In this document: positions 42,882 to 53,179 of the stretch, piece after piece
Layout: each line of letters starts with the position of its first letter
Numbering within the stretch: the first letter of the stretch is position 1
NCBI GenBank assembly: GCA_903847155.1
Contig: CAINCU010000005.1
Coordinates: 1 to 64,000, forward strand
DNA from: an uncultured Gallionellaceae bacterium
GTDB taxonomy: Bacteria; Pseudomonadota; Gammaproteobacteria; Burkholderiales; Gallionellaceae
Direction of reading: 5' to 3'
DNA length: 64,000 nucleotides
Notes under the pieces: model-generated
Told to the model about the DNA's origin: nothing
Seen by the model: the letters and a program-made list of their open reading frames with translations, nothing else
Database searches by the model: none
Made by a program: the position numbers and the translations under genes

Positions 42882-45215
42882 ATGAATCACGTCGGGAGAT
42901 CGGAATCACTTGGATTTGTTGTCGCTGTATGCGCGATGATATGCGTCGTTAATGCTGAAGCTCAGCCATTGGATGATGTTGGTCTGGAATATCAAAGAGA
43001 GGGTATCGTTGCCACCATCCACCTGTCGGCCCCGATACATTATCTGCGGCACGTCCCCGAGAAAAGCGGCAAGACGCTGGAGATTTACTATGAACGGGCG
43101 CAAGGGTTGATAGTTACTCCGGATAACAACAATAAGAAACCGGTGGGACAACCTGAGTTGTGGGTAGACAATGAAGTTCGTAACTCACCGCCTTCTGGTC
43201 TCATTCCAGCTTTTACAGTGACCACGCGCGACCAGCAAACCAAGCCGAAACTTGTGATCGAGTTTGAGCGCGAGGCGGAGTTCAGTGTGGCACCGGGCAA
43301 GGATAATCAAAGTTTGCGCATCACCATCAAGCCGGATCGGCGAACCGTGAGCAATGCCGCGTTGCCCTTGTTGCCCATCATTAAACCGGAAGTTGGCGCC
43401 GTACCTGCGGCTGCGCTGTCGGCGGATGAGGCGAATCTGGCGGAAAATAACAAACAGGCGCGCACACTGATGGTGCAAGGACGGGATGCGCTGGCTGCTG
43501 GAAAAAACAAAACGGCAATTGATACATTCAACCAGCTATTGCTGCTGCCTCCCAACGACTATTCGCAGGACGCGCAGGAGTGGGTGGGCGTGGCACGTCA
43601 ACGTGATGGGCAGCTAGATAAAGCCAAGATGGAATATGACCTGTATCTGAGGTTGTATGCGGAAGGTGCCGGAGTGCCCCGTGTGATGCAGCGTTTAACC
43701 GGGTTGTACAAACAGGACACGCCGCAAATCGCCGCAGTTGCAGGCGTCGTTGCATCTGGCGCAGTCGTACCCGGCGCAGTTGCATCCGGTACAGTTGCAT
43801 CTGGCGCAGTTCCATCCACGGAAAAGAAAAATGCCACCGCTGAGGAAAAGAAGAAGTCGGGGAGTTGGGTCAGTTATGGCGGTGTTTCCTCGCATTATTA
43901 TTTTAGTAAAACCAACATGGATTCGACTCAGGTCTATAACGGTGTGCCCACCACTTTGACGCAGTCGATGACGGATACGTCCATGCTTATAACGAGTGTG
44001 GATGCTTCAGAGCGTTATAGGAGCGAAGAGTATGACGGTCGCTTGGTGTTCAGCGATTCCAACACCAGAAATTTTATTTCAGGTCAACCAAGCAGTAATC
44101 GTTTGACTGCAGTCTATGGCGAAATAAAAGATCGAAAGCTTGATTATATGCTGCGCGCCGGGCGTCAATCGTCTTCGGGGGGCGGGGTGATGGGGCGCTT
44201 CGACGGCGTGTATGGCTCTGTTGCGAACTCGCCGCTTACGCACATCAATGTTGTGGCAGGGAAATTGGTGGACTATTCCCAAGGTAGCAAACCAACGTTC
44301 GGTGGTGCCAGTTACGACTTGGGGTCTTACTCACTGTACACGATCAATCAAAACGTGGAAGGCACAACGGATCGCCGGGGCGTGGGTGCGGAGTGGCGCT
44401 ATTTCGAAGGCAAAAAAACTATGTTTGCCACGGTGGATTACGATACCTATTTCAAGGCGTTGAATGTCGCCCAGTTCATGGGTACGGTAGGCATGCCCAA
44501 CGTTAGTCTGAATTTCATGCTGGATCATCGCAAGGCGCCATCGTTAAGTGTGCGCAATGCCTTGAATGGCGCGGGCACTTCTTCCGTAGATGCGTTGCTG
44601 CAATCCATGTCGGTCAGCGATTTGCGTGATCTGGCAATGGCGCGAACCGCCACTTCGAATATGGCGCAGCTCGGTGCGACCATGCAGTATCGGGAGAAAT
44701 GGCAGGTGGGTGGCGATTTGCGCTTGTCTAGTGTCACCGCGCTCAACGCCAGCGGACAGACCATAGATCAAACGACTGGCTTGCCGATTACGCAATGCAC
44801 TGGTTCAGTAACGAATCAGGGTTGTATTGATGCCCAGGCAGGACGCGGTGTGGAAAAAGCGGTTTCAGCGCTGGTGGTCGGCAGTGGACTCTACAAAGCA
44901 GGTGACATCTGGTCTGCGAATGCGTCCTTCACGATGGGCAGTTCGGTGAACGGGCAGTCTCTATATCTGTACAACCACATCCCGTACGGCAACACTTGGT
45001 CAGTGGATACATCGCTGCAACTGTCGCACCAGACTGACCAGGATGGCGGAGTGACATCGAGTGTGATGCCTATGGTGCGAGGAACTTATCGTATCAAGGA
45101 TCAGTTGTCGTTTGATGCGGATGGCGGTATCGCAAGTTCGAACTACGACGGTCCACAGTCCACTACCAAAACGAAGCGCTTCTTCTGTTCGGCAGGACTG
45201 CGCTGGGATTTCTAA
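42882..45215 (+). CDS. Outer-membrane beta-barrel protein of the porin-cytochrome cluster
   Basis: The 777-residue protein has a signal peptide (cleavage near VVNAEA) and an N-terminal beta-rich domain (residues about 25-150). A TPR-like helical pair follows (ARTLMVQGRDALAAGKNKTA; DAQEWVGVARQRDGQLDKAK), then a low-complexity VASGAV/PGAV linker (about 287-310). A long C-terminal barrel with alternating strands ends RFFCSAGLRWDF, with the terminal Phe of outer-membrane proteins. It would form the sheath for the cytochromes. The extra N-terminal TPR region is unlike plain MtrB/PioB barrels. Confidence 0.78.
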   Translation: MNHVGRSESLGFVVAVCAMICVVNAEAQPLDDVGLEYQREGIVATIHLSAPIHYLRHVPEKSGKTLEIYYERAQGLIVTPDNNNKKPVGQPELWVDNEVRNSPPSGLIPAFTVTTRDQQTKPKLVIEFEREAEFSVAPGKDNQSLRITIKPDRRTVSNAALPLLPIIKPEVGAVPAAALSADEANLAENNKQARTLMVQGRDALAAGKNKTAIDTFNQLLLLPPNDYSQDAQEWVGVARQRDGQLDKAKMEYDLYLRLYAEGAGVPRVMQRLTGLYKQDTPQIAAVAGVVASGAVVPGAVASGTVASGAVPSTEKKNATAEEKKKSGSWVSYGGVSSHYYFSKTNMDSTQVYNGVPTTLTQSMTDTSMLITSVDASERYRSEEYDGRLVFSDSNTRNFISGQPSSNRLTAVYGEIKDRKLDYMLRAGRQSSSGGGVMGRFDGVYGSVANSPLTHINVVAGKLVDYSQGSKPTFGGASYDLGSYSLYTINQNVEGTTDRRGVGAEWRYFEGKKTMFATVDYDTYFKALNVAQFMGTVGMPNVSLNFMLDHRKAPSLSVRNALNGAGTSSVDALLQSMSVSDLRDLAMARTATSNMAQLGATMQYREKWQVGGDLRLSSVTALNASGQTIDQTTGLPITQCTGSVTNQGCIDAQAGRGVEKAVSALVVGSGLYKAGDIWSANASFTMGSSVNGQSLYLYNHIPYGNTWSVDTSLQLSHQTDQDGGVTSSVMPMVRGTYRIKDQLSFDADGGIASSNYDGPQSTTKTKRFFCSAGLRWDF

Positions 45216-45239
45216 GCGGCGATGTGTTTTATGGGAAAG

Positions 45240-45482
45240 GCGGGGTCGCCAGATAGTCTCCGGCGGCCCCATTGTGCAAAAAAGGCTTCAGTTTTTTCCT
45301 TATCCGCGCAGTGCGACAATTCCAATAATCGACTTACTGAAAAGCCAATAAACACGGGCATCTTCATCGTATCTCTAATGCAGATCGCCTATTGACGGGT
45401 GTTTCCGTGAGGTTGGTGATTGAGGGCAATCTTGGGTGATTCATTCGCGGCTAATTGATTGAAAGCTACTGCACTTTCATTG
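45240..45482 (+). repeat. Intergenic repeat family, copy 4 (extended, with hairpin)
   Basis: The hairpin GGGGTCGCC (45242-45250) / GGCGGCCCC (45262-45270) is followed 112 nt later by ACGGGCATCTTCATC and GATCGCCTATTGACGGGTG. GTGAGGTTGGTGATTGAG and TAATTGATTGAAAGCTACTG come next, collinear with copy 3. The CGCC/GGTG pair keeps pairing by a wobble. It fills the 308-bp gap before sucC. Confidence 0.82.
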
Positions 45483-45523
45483 GCAGTCTGGTAAATTCCG
45501 CCCTTCCTAAATTTGGAGGAATC

Positions 45524-46687
<1,164 letters not shown>

Positions 46688-46692
46688 ATAAC

Positions 46693-47574
46693 ATGTCCAT
46701 ACTCATCAACAAAGATACCCGAGTCATCACGCAAGGCATGACCGGCAAGGTCGGCCAGTTTCATACGTTTCATTGCAAGCAGTATGCGAACGGCGCGAAT
46801 TGTTTTGTGGCCGGTGTGAATCCGAAAAAAGCCGGTGAACAGTTCGACGGCATTCCGGTTTATGCCAGCGTGCTCGATGCGAAAAAAGCCACCGGTGCCA
46901 CCGTGTCGGTGATCTACGTGCCGCCCTCGGGCGCAGCGGCAGCCATCGACGAGGCAGTGGAAGCCGAGCTGGATCTGGTGATCTGCATCACCGAAGGCGT
47001 GCCGGTGCATGACATGCTGAAGACGCGTTACAAGATGCAGGGCAAGAAGACCATCCTCATCGGACCGAACTGCCCCGGCCTGATTACGCCGGACGAGATC
47101 AAGATCGGCATCATGCCCGGACACATTCACAAGAAGGGTCGCATTGGCGTGGTGTCGCGCTCCGGCACGCTGACTTATGAAGCGGTCGGACAGCTCTCGG
47201 CATTGGGTTACGGACAATCTTCATGTGTGGGCATTGGCGGCGATCCGATCAATGGTCTCAAGCATATCGATGTGCTGAGATTGTTCAATGACGATCCTGA
47301 AACCGATGCGGTGGTGATGGTCGGCGAGATCGGCGGTACGGACGAAGAAGAGTGCGCGCGCTGGATCAAGGACCACATGAAAAAACCCGTGGTCGGTTTC
47401 ATTGCGGGCGTCACTGCACCTCCCGGCAAGCGCATGGGTCACGCGGGCGCGATCATCTCCGGCGGACAAGGCGGTGCCAACGAGAAGCTGGCAGTGATGG
47501 AAGAATGCGGTATCCATATCACGCGCAATCCGGCTGAGATGGGACGCACCATGCAGAAGGTGTTGAAGGGTTAG
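46693..47574 (+). CDS. sucD: Succinyl-CoA synthetase alpha subunit
   Basis: SucD (293 aa) binds CoA ([14 protein letters not shown]) and carries the phosphorylated active-site His in [17 protein letters not shown]. Length is normal, and the gene is followed by a strong terminator. Confidence 0.97.
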   Translation: MSILINKDTRVITQGMTGKVGQFHTFHCKQYANGANCFVAGVNPKKAGEQFDGIPVYASVLDAKKATGATVSVIYVPPSGAAAAIDEAVEAELDLVICITEGVPVHDMLKTRYKMQGKKTILIGPNCPGLITPDEIKIGIMPGHIHKKGRIGVVSRSGTLTYEAVGQLSALGYGQSSCVGIGGDPINGLKHIDVLRLFNDDPETDAVVMVGEIGGTDEEECARWIKDHMKKPVVGFIAGVTAPPGKRMGHAGAIISGGQGGANEKLAVMEECGIHITRNPAEMGRTMQKVLKG

Positions 47575-47601
47575 TTGTAGCAGGTGGCGATAAATAGAAA
47601 G

Positions 47602-47632
47602 TGGGGAGTTGCGATCCAACTCCCCATTTTTT
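47602..47632 (+). terminator. Terminator of sucCD
   Basis: TGGGGAGTTG / CAACTCCCCA is a perfect 10-bp stem with loop CGATC, followed by TTTTTT. Confidence 0.94.
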
Positions 47633-47664
47633 ACTTCCTCGCCGCTGATTCAGAAAGGTAAGCA

Positions 47665-48417
47665 ATGCTGGAAATGTTGAGTTCCGCCCAGTTCTGGGTG
47701 GATGTGTTCAAGATCATTGTGATCGACTTGTTGTTGTCAGGCGACAACGCGGTGGTGATTGCATTGGCCTGCCGCAACTTGCCTGTGGCACAGCGCAAGC
47801 AAGGCATCTTGTATGGCGTGGGCGGGGCAATCGGCTTACGCATTGGATTGACTTTTTTTGCGGTGAACTTGTTGTCGCTGCCCTATTTGAAGCTGATCGG
47901 CGCATTGCTGCTGTTGTGGATCGGTATCAAATTGATCCTGCCCGAAGAAGAGCATGGCGAAGGCGACATCAAAGCAGCAACGCATCTGTGGGGCGCGGTG
48001 AAGACCATCATCATCGCCGACTTTGTGATGAGTCTGGACAACGTGCTCGGTGTGGCTGCTGCTGCACACGGCAATGCATGGTTGCTGGTATTCGGTTTAT
48101 TGGTGAGCATTCCTATGATTGCGTGGAGCAGCCAATTGGTGCTGAAACTGATTGATCGCTTCTCGTTCATCATCTATCTGGGTGGTGCGCTGTTGGGCTA
48201 TGTGGCGGGCGAGATGCTGGTCGGCGAGGCATTGTTCAAGCCGCTGCTGGAGACGCAACCTGTGTTGCACTGGTTGGTTCCAGTGGTATGCGCGATCTTG
48301 GTGCTGGCAGTTGGCAAGTGGCTTGCGCTGCGCATGACGGTAAAGACCGCAGCGGTGCATCTGGTGGATGAACAGGTATCGGCTACGTCCAAAAACTCTG
48401 AAGGGAGCAAAAGATGA
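47665..48417 (+). CDS. TerC/YjbE-family membrane protein
   Basis: The 250-residue protein has about seven membrane helices and the family acidic motifs LLLSGDNAVVIALA and DFVMSLDNVLGVAAA. TerC relatives (Alx, YjbE/MeeF) are linked to Mn2+ export or metal loading. The short gap upstream holds only the sucCD terminator, so there is no room for a yybP-ykoY Mn riboswitch. The stop overlaps uspA as ATGA. Confidence 0.88.
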   Translation: MLEMLSSAQFWVDVFKIIVIDLLLSGDNAVVIALACRNLPVAQRKQGILYGVGGAIGLRIGLTFFAVNLLSLPYLKLIGALLLLWIGIKLILPEEEHGEGDIKAATHLWGAVKTIIIADFVMSLDNVLGVAAAAHGNAWLLVFGLLVSIPMIAWSSQLVLKLIDRFSFIIYLGGALLGYVAGEMLVGEALFKPLLETQPVLHWLVPVVCAILVLAVGKWLALRMTVKTAAVHLVDEQVSATSKNSEGSKR

Positions 48418-48839
48418 AAGTAATGATTCCGGTAGATGGTTCGGCCAGCGCAAACCGCGCGGTGGATTATATGATTGCCAGCGTGGCATGGTTGAAGGAG
48501 GTTCCGCAGATACATCTGCTCAACGTGCAGTGGAAGCTGGCATCCGGCAATGTGAAACTGTTCATCAATAAGGATACGATCAACGACTATTATCGTGAAC
48601 AGGGAATGGCAGCTTTGGCGGATGCGCGCGCCAAACTGGATGCCGCAGGTCTGGCCTATGCCTATCACATCAGTATCGGAACCCCCGCCGAGGCTATCGT
48701 GCAGTATGCGCAAGAGCAGGGTGTGGATCAGATTGTGATAAGTGCACACGGACAAGGTACGTTGTCCGATTTGTTACTGGGATCAGTTGCCAGCAAGGTC
48801 GCTCATCTGGCACCGATGCCAGTGCTGCTCGTTAAATGA
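48414..48839 (+). CDS. Universal stress protein (UspA family)
   Basis: The 141-residue protein begins MKVMIPVDGSASANRAVDYM and ends with the nucleotide-binding pattern ISAHGQGTLSDLLLGSVASK, i.e. the G-x2-G-x9-G(S/T) motif of ATP-binding Usp proteins. It is translationally coupled to the TerC gene, so the two may act in one stress response. Confidence 0.9.
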   Translation: MKVMIPVDGSASANRAVDYMIASVAWLKEVPQIHLLNVQWKLASGNVKLFINKDTINDYYREQGMAALADARAKLDAAGLAYAYHISIGTPAEAIVQYAQEQGVDQIVISAHGQGTLSDLLLGSVASKVAHLAPMPVLLVK

Positions 48840-48913
48840 AACGGCTGATTAATCAAACAGGTATGGCTAGGGCTTGAAAAATGTTTTAGTATCCGCCCCA
48901 GTAGGCTCCGGGA

Positions 48914-51457
48914 ATGAGTAAAAACGGGCGGGCGAATATGAAAAAAGCATTTTGGAAAACCGATTGGTTCACTGCTTTGCTGGTTACTTTGGTATTCATG
49001 TTCAGTGCCAACAGCGATCTGATCCAGAGTCTTGAACGCAAAGCCTATGACTGGGGTGTACTGGCTTCATCGCGCGTAGCCAGCGACAAGATCGTGGTCA
49101 TCGCCATTGATGATGAAAGCATTGCCAATCTGGGGCGTTGGCCGTGGCCCCGCGAGATTCAGGCAAAGATGTTGGACAAGCTGGCGGAAGGTCACGCCAA
49201 AGTCGTCGGCAACACCGTATTTTTCTTTGAACCGCAAGTAGATGCCGGTTTGAACTACATCCTCAATATCGCCAGCGCTCTTGAAAAAACCTCACTCAAA
49301 CAAACCAACCCTGCCGAATGGCAGGAGATGCAAGGCCTGATACAGGAAGCCTTGCAGCATCTGGACAATGATCAGAAACTTGCCGAGAGCATGTCCAAGG
49401 TCAATAACGTGCTGCTTGGTATGTATTTCGAACTGGGCGAGCCGCAGGGTAAACCAGACGCGGCGCTGCCGGACTATGTTCTAAAAAATAATCTAGTGAA
49501 TGTTAAAGGTGGCGACAGGGCAACTGCGCCGATTCCTGCGCTTGGTGCGCTGGTGCCTATTCAGGTATTGGGGCAGCAAGCAATAGCGATGGGCCATATC
49601 AACGCAACGCCTGATGTGGATGGCGGCATACGCACCGAGCCATTGGTTATAAGTTACTACGATCAATACTATCCGTCCTTATCGCTGATGATTGCGGCAA
49701 AGAGTTTAAATCTTGAACCGAAAGATATTCAAGTTACATTGGGCGAAGGTGTCAAGCTGGGCAATTTAAGTATCGCCACGGACGCAGCGCTGCGCATGCA
49801 TACTTATTTCTATGCGAATCGAGACGGTAAGCCAGCTTTCCAAGTGGATTCATTCTACGACGTGCTGACTGGAAAAATACCTGCCGACAAATACAAGGAC
49901 AAAATCGTCTTGATCGGAGCGACAGCTGCTGGTGTGGGGGCTGCCCAAGTGACTCCGATTTCAGCGACGACACCACCCGTGCTAACGTTGGCGCATTCGG
50001 TTTCCAGTATTTTGAAGCAGGATTTTTTTGTTGCACCTAGTTGGGGGCTGTGGGCGGAGATTGCCGTGTTCCTGCTGGTCTCGTTGTATCTGATTCTATT
50101 GCTTCCGCGTTTAAGTGCGGGGCTGGGTGCGGCAGTTACCGGTGGCCTGTTTGTCACGCTGCTGGTTGTCCATTTTGTGCTGATGACGACGCAGGCGATG
50201 TGGCTACAGTTGATGTTGCCGATAGCATTGCTGCTGGTGGGGCATTTACTGTTGACCACCAAGCGTTTCCTGCTGACTGAGAAAGGCAAGGAGAAATCCG
50301 ACGCCGACTCTGCCGAAAGCAACCGCATGCTGGGTTTGGCGTTTCAGGGGCAGGGGCAGTTGGATATTGCGTTCGACAAATTCCGTAAAGTGCCGCTGGA
50401 CGATAGCCTGATGGATGTGTTGTATAACCTCGGTCTGGATTTTGAACGCAAGCGCCAGTTCAACAAAGCTGAGTCGGTATTCAAATATATGGCCGATCAC
50501 AATCCGAAGTTCCGCGATTTGGAGGCGCGCACGGCGCAATCCAAGGCGATGTCGGAAACTGTTATTCTCGGCGGCAGTTCCGGTCGCAGCAACGACAGTA
50601 CGATGAAGCTGAATCAAGCCGGGTTGTCCAAGCCGATGCTGGGTCGTTATCAGATCGAAAAGGAATTGGGCAAGGGTGCGATGGGCGTGGTGTATTTAGG
50701 CAAGGATCCGAAGATCGGTCGTATTGTTGCGATCAAAACCATGGCGCTGTCGCAGGAGTTCGAGGCTGACGAGTTGGAAGATGTAAAAGCCCGATTCTTC
50801 CGCGAAGCCGAGACGGCGGGACGGCTGAACCATCCCAACATTGTCACCATGTACGATGCAGGCGAGGAACATGATCTGGCCTACATCGCGATGGAATTTC
50901 TCAAGGGCAAGGATTTGGTGATGTACGCCAAACAACCCAATCTATTACCGCTGCCCAAGGTGTTGAGCATCATCGCGCGCGTGGCAGATGCACTGAGCTA
51001 TGCGCATAGTCTGAACGTGGTGCATCGCGACATCAAACCTGCCAATATTATGTACGACTTGGAAACTGATACAGTGAAAGTCACCGACTTTGGTATTGCC
51101 CGCATCACCGATTCGTCCAAAACCAAAACCGGTATGGTGCTTGGTACGCCTTCTTTTATGTCGCCGGAGCAGTTGGCAGGCACCAAGATCGAAGGACACT
51201 CCGATTTGTTCTCGCTGGGCGTGAGTCTGTATCAATTGGTGTGTGGTAAGCTGCCGTTCGAGGGTGATTCCATGGCGCAATTGATGTTTCGCATCGCCAA
51301 TGAACCACATACCGATATCTTGAGTATCAATCCGGACGTGCCGCCATGCGTGGTTGCCATCATCAATAAAGCGTTGGCGAAGAAGGTGCAGGATCGCTAT
51401 GAGAATGGCGCTGCAATGGCGGACGCGATTCGTCAATGCGCGGCTGGGCTACAGTAA
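48914..51457 (+). CDS. CHASE2-domain Ser/Thr protein kinase
   Basis: The 847-residue protein has, in order, an N-terminal membrane helix, a periplasmic CHASE2 sensor (residues about 40-370, with IVVIAIDDESIANLGRWPWP), three helices (about 380-455), a TPR-like pair (about 480-535) and a C-terminal eukaryotic-type kinase. The kinase shows GKGAMGVVYLG, VAIKTM, VHRDIKPANIMYD, DFGIAR and GTPSFMSPEQLAG. The linker contains SETVILGG (Thr549). It is first in a co-directional run with a PP2C phosphatase and an FHA protein. An internal ATG at 48938 (MKKAFWK) is an alternative start. Confidence 0.92.
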   Translation: MSKNGRANMKKAFWKTDWFTALLVTLVFMFSANSDLIQSLERKAYDWGVLASSRVASDKIVVIAIDDESIANLGRWPWPREIQAKMLDKLAEGHAKVVGNTVFFFEPQVDAGLNYILNIASALEKTSLKQTNPAEWQEMQGLIQEALQHLDNDQKLAESMSKVNNVLLGMYFELGEPQGKPDAALPDYVLKNNLVNVKGGDRATAPIPALGALVPIQVLGQQAIAMGHINATPDVDGGIRTEPLVISYYDQYYPSLSLMIAAKSLNLEPKDIQVTLGEGVKLGNLSIATDAALRMHTYFYANRDGKPAFQVDSFYDVLTGKIPADKYKDKIVLIGATAAGVGAAQVTPISATTPPVLTLAHSVSSILKQDFFVAPSWGLWAEIAVFLLVSLYLILLLPRLSAGLGAAVTGGLFVTLLVVHFVLMTTQAMWLQLMLPIALLLVGHLLLTTKRFLLTEKGKEKSDADSAESNRMLGLAFQGQGQLDIAFDKFRKVPLDDSLMDVLYNLGLDFERKRQFNKAESVFKYMADHNPKFRDLEARTAQSKAMSETVILGGSSGRSNDSTMKLNQAGLSKPMLGRYQIEKELGKGAMGVVYLGKDPKIGRIVAIKTMALSQEFEADELEDVKARFFREAETAGRLNHPNIVTMYDAGEEHDLAYIAMEFLKGKDLVMYAKQPNLLPLPKVLSIIARVADALSYAHSLNVVHRDIKPANIMYDLETDTVKVTDFGIARITDSSKTKTGMVLGTPSFMSPEQLAGTKIEGHSDLFSLGVSLYQLVCGKLPFEGDSMAQLMFRIANEPHTDILSINPDVPPCVVAIINKALAKKVQDRYENGAAMADAIRQCAAGLQ

Positions 51458-51480
51458 ACTACCAACAGCGAGGGCAAATT

Positions 51481-52308
51481 GTGAACGTTAAAGATGCGTT
51501 GGAGATAGTCAGTCAAACCAATCCTGGCATGGTGCGCTCCCACAATGAGGATAGCGTGACCTATGATGCTGTATGCGGGTTGGTCGTATTGGCGGATGGT
51601 ATGGGCGGATACAATGCGGGCGAAGTCGCAAGCGGGATTGCAGTGTCAGTTTTGTCCAGCGAAATTAGGCACAGTCTGGAAGAAGTAAGGCCGGAGGAAA
51701 AAGAAACCGCTTCTGGGGAAGAGGTGGGTGTTATTTTATTGCGCGAAAATGTGAAGAAAGCCAATCTTTCCATTTTTAACGCCGCTCAGAGTCAGCCGCA
51801 GTATGCAGGGATGGGCACCACTATCGTCACTGCGCTTTTTTATGATAATCGCGTTGTAGTAGCGCATGTGGGTGACTCACGTATGTACCGTTTGCGCGGC
51901 GAAGTGTTTGAAACCATAACGCGTGACCATTCGTTGTTGCAGGAGCAGATCGATAGCGGAGTCATCAGCAAAGAGATGGCGCGGCTTTCCAAGAACAAGA
52001 ATCTGGTGACTCGCGCTGTCGGAATTGAGGCGGATGTTGTACCCGAGGTGCATGTACATGATGTAGAAGTTGGCGACATATATTTGCTGTGTTCGGATGG
52101 ACTGAACGATATGGTCGAAGATGAAGACATCGGAGCTACAGTGCAGATGCTGCAGGGGAATCTGTCCCTTGCTGCCGTGCAATTGATTGAGCAGGCGAAC
52201 GACAAAGGTGGACGTGACAACATTTCCGTTATCTTGGTGAAGGTCAAAGGCGGTTATGCCGCACCACGAGACTGGTGGTCCAAGTTTAAGTTCTGGTTTA
52301 AGAATTGA
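51481..52308 (+). CDS. PP2C-family Ser/Thr phosphatase
   Basis: The 275-residue PPM phosphatase shows all main motifs: RSHNEDS, VVLADGMGGYNAGEVAS, GMGTTIVTALF, AHVGDSRMYRLRG, ITRDHS, LLCSDGLNDMV and GGRDNISVILV. It is expected to reverse the preceding kinase. GTG 51481 (VNVKDALEIV) is chosen because homologous PP2C proteins begin about there; an ATG at 51436 inside the kinase gene would add 15 residues. Confidence 0.9.
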   Translation: MNVKDALEIVSQTNPGMVRSHNEDSVTYDAVCGLVVLADGMGGYNAGEVASGIAVSVLSSEIRHSLEEVRPEEKETASGEEVGVILLRENVKKANLSIFNAAQSQPQYAGMGTTIVTALFYDNRVVVAHVGDSRMYRLRGEVFETITRDHSLLQEQIDSGVISKEMARLSKNKNLVTRAVGIEADVVPEVHVHDVEVGDIYLLCSDGLNDMVEDEDIGATVQMLQGNLSLAAVQLIEQANDKGGRDNISVILVKVKGGYAAPRDWWSKFKFWFKN

Positions 52309-52339
52309 TGAGGTTACAAGTTATTACGGGGAAATTGAG

Positions 52340-53116
52340 ATGCCGGCAAAATTGATACTTAGCATGGACGGAGTGGTGATCAAAGAATATCCACTTACCA
52401 AAGAACGCACGACCATAGGCCGCAAGCCGCATAACGATATTGCCATCGACAATCTTGCAATTAGCAGCGAACATGCTGCTGTAATTACTATTTTAAATGA
52501 CTCTTTTTTCGAGGATCTAGGCAGTACCAATGGGTCGTCTATAAACGGTGCTCCCACCCAAAAGCATTTTTTACAAAACAATGATGTCATCGAAATTGGC
52601 AAATACAAACTCAAATATTTGAACGACCAACCTACGCAAACAACATCGGCAGATTTTGAAAAGACGATGGTGCTGCGCGCACCGGTCAAAACATCGTCTC
52701 CTCACAAGGTTGAAGAAAGCCTCAATCGCGGCACTACGCAAGCAGAGGCGGGGGCGCTTGCCGCCAAGCAGGACTCAACCACACAATTCAACACGACTGC
52801 CGCTAAAGAGGATATCAAGCCAACCGTGTCGGCCACAGCGACAGGACAGACACAGCTTGCGGTTATTCAGATATTGAACGGGCCGAATTTGGGCAAGGAG
52901 TTGGAGCTCAGCAAGAATCTGACTACTCTGGGCAAGCCGGGCGTTCAAGTTGCGGTGTTGGCGCGCCGTCCGCACGGTTACTTTATTACTCACGTTGAAG
53001 GAGGCAGTTTCCCGCTGGTAAATGGTTCTTCGGTAGGCGAACAGCCGCATTTGTTAAATGACCATGACCTTATTGAGTTGGCCGGTGTCAAAATGGAGTT
53101 TTATTTCAAGGCCTGA
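52340..53116 (+). CDS. Double FHA-domain protein
   Basis: The 258-residue cytoplasmic protein has an N-terminal FHA domain with the phosphothreonine-binding residues (TTIGRKPHNDIAIDN, SSEHAAV, DLGSTNGSSING) and a more degenerate C-terminal FHA-like domain (LVNGSSVGEQPHLLNDHDLI). They are joined by a Thr/Ala-rich linker that contains EKTMVLRAP (Thr109). It probably reads phosphorylation made by the upstream kinase. GGGGAAATTGAG lies before the ATG at 52340. Confidence 0.88.
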   Translation: MPAKLILSMDGVVIKEYPLTKERTTIGRKPHNDIAIDNLAISSEHAAVITILNDSFFEDLGSTNGSSINGAPTQKHFLQNNDVIEIGKYKLKYLNDQPTQTTSADFEKTMVLRAPVKTSSPHKVEESLNRGTTQAEAGALAAKQDSTTQFNTTAAKEDIKPTVSATATGQTQLAVIQILNGPNLGKELELSKNLTTLGKPGVQVAVLARRPHGYFITHVEGGSFPLVNGSSVGEQPHLLNDHDLIELAGVKMEFYFKA

Positions 53117-53179
53117 CCCGAGATTCCTCAATTGATTTTTCAGATGTAAAAATGTTTCTGCTGAAAAAGAGGGCTGTAA

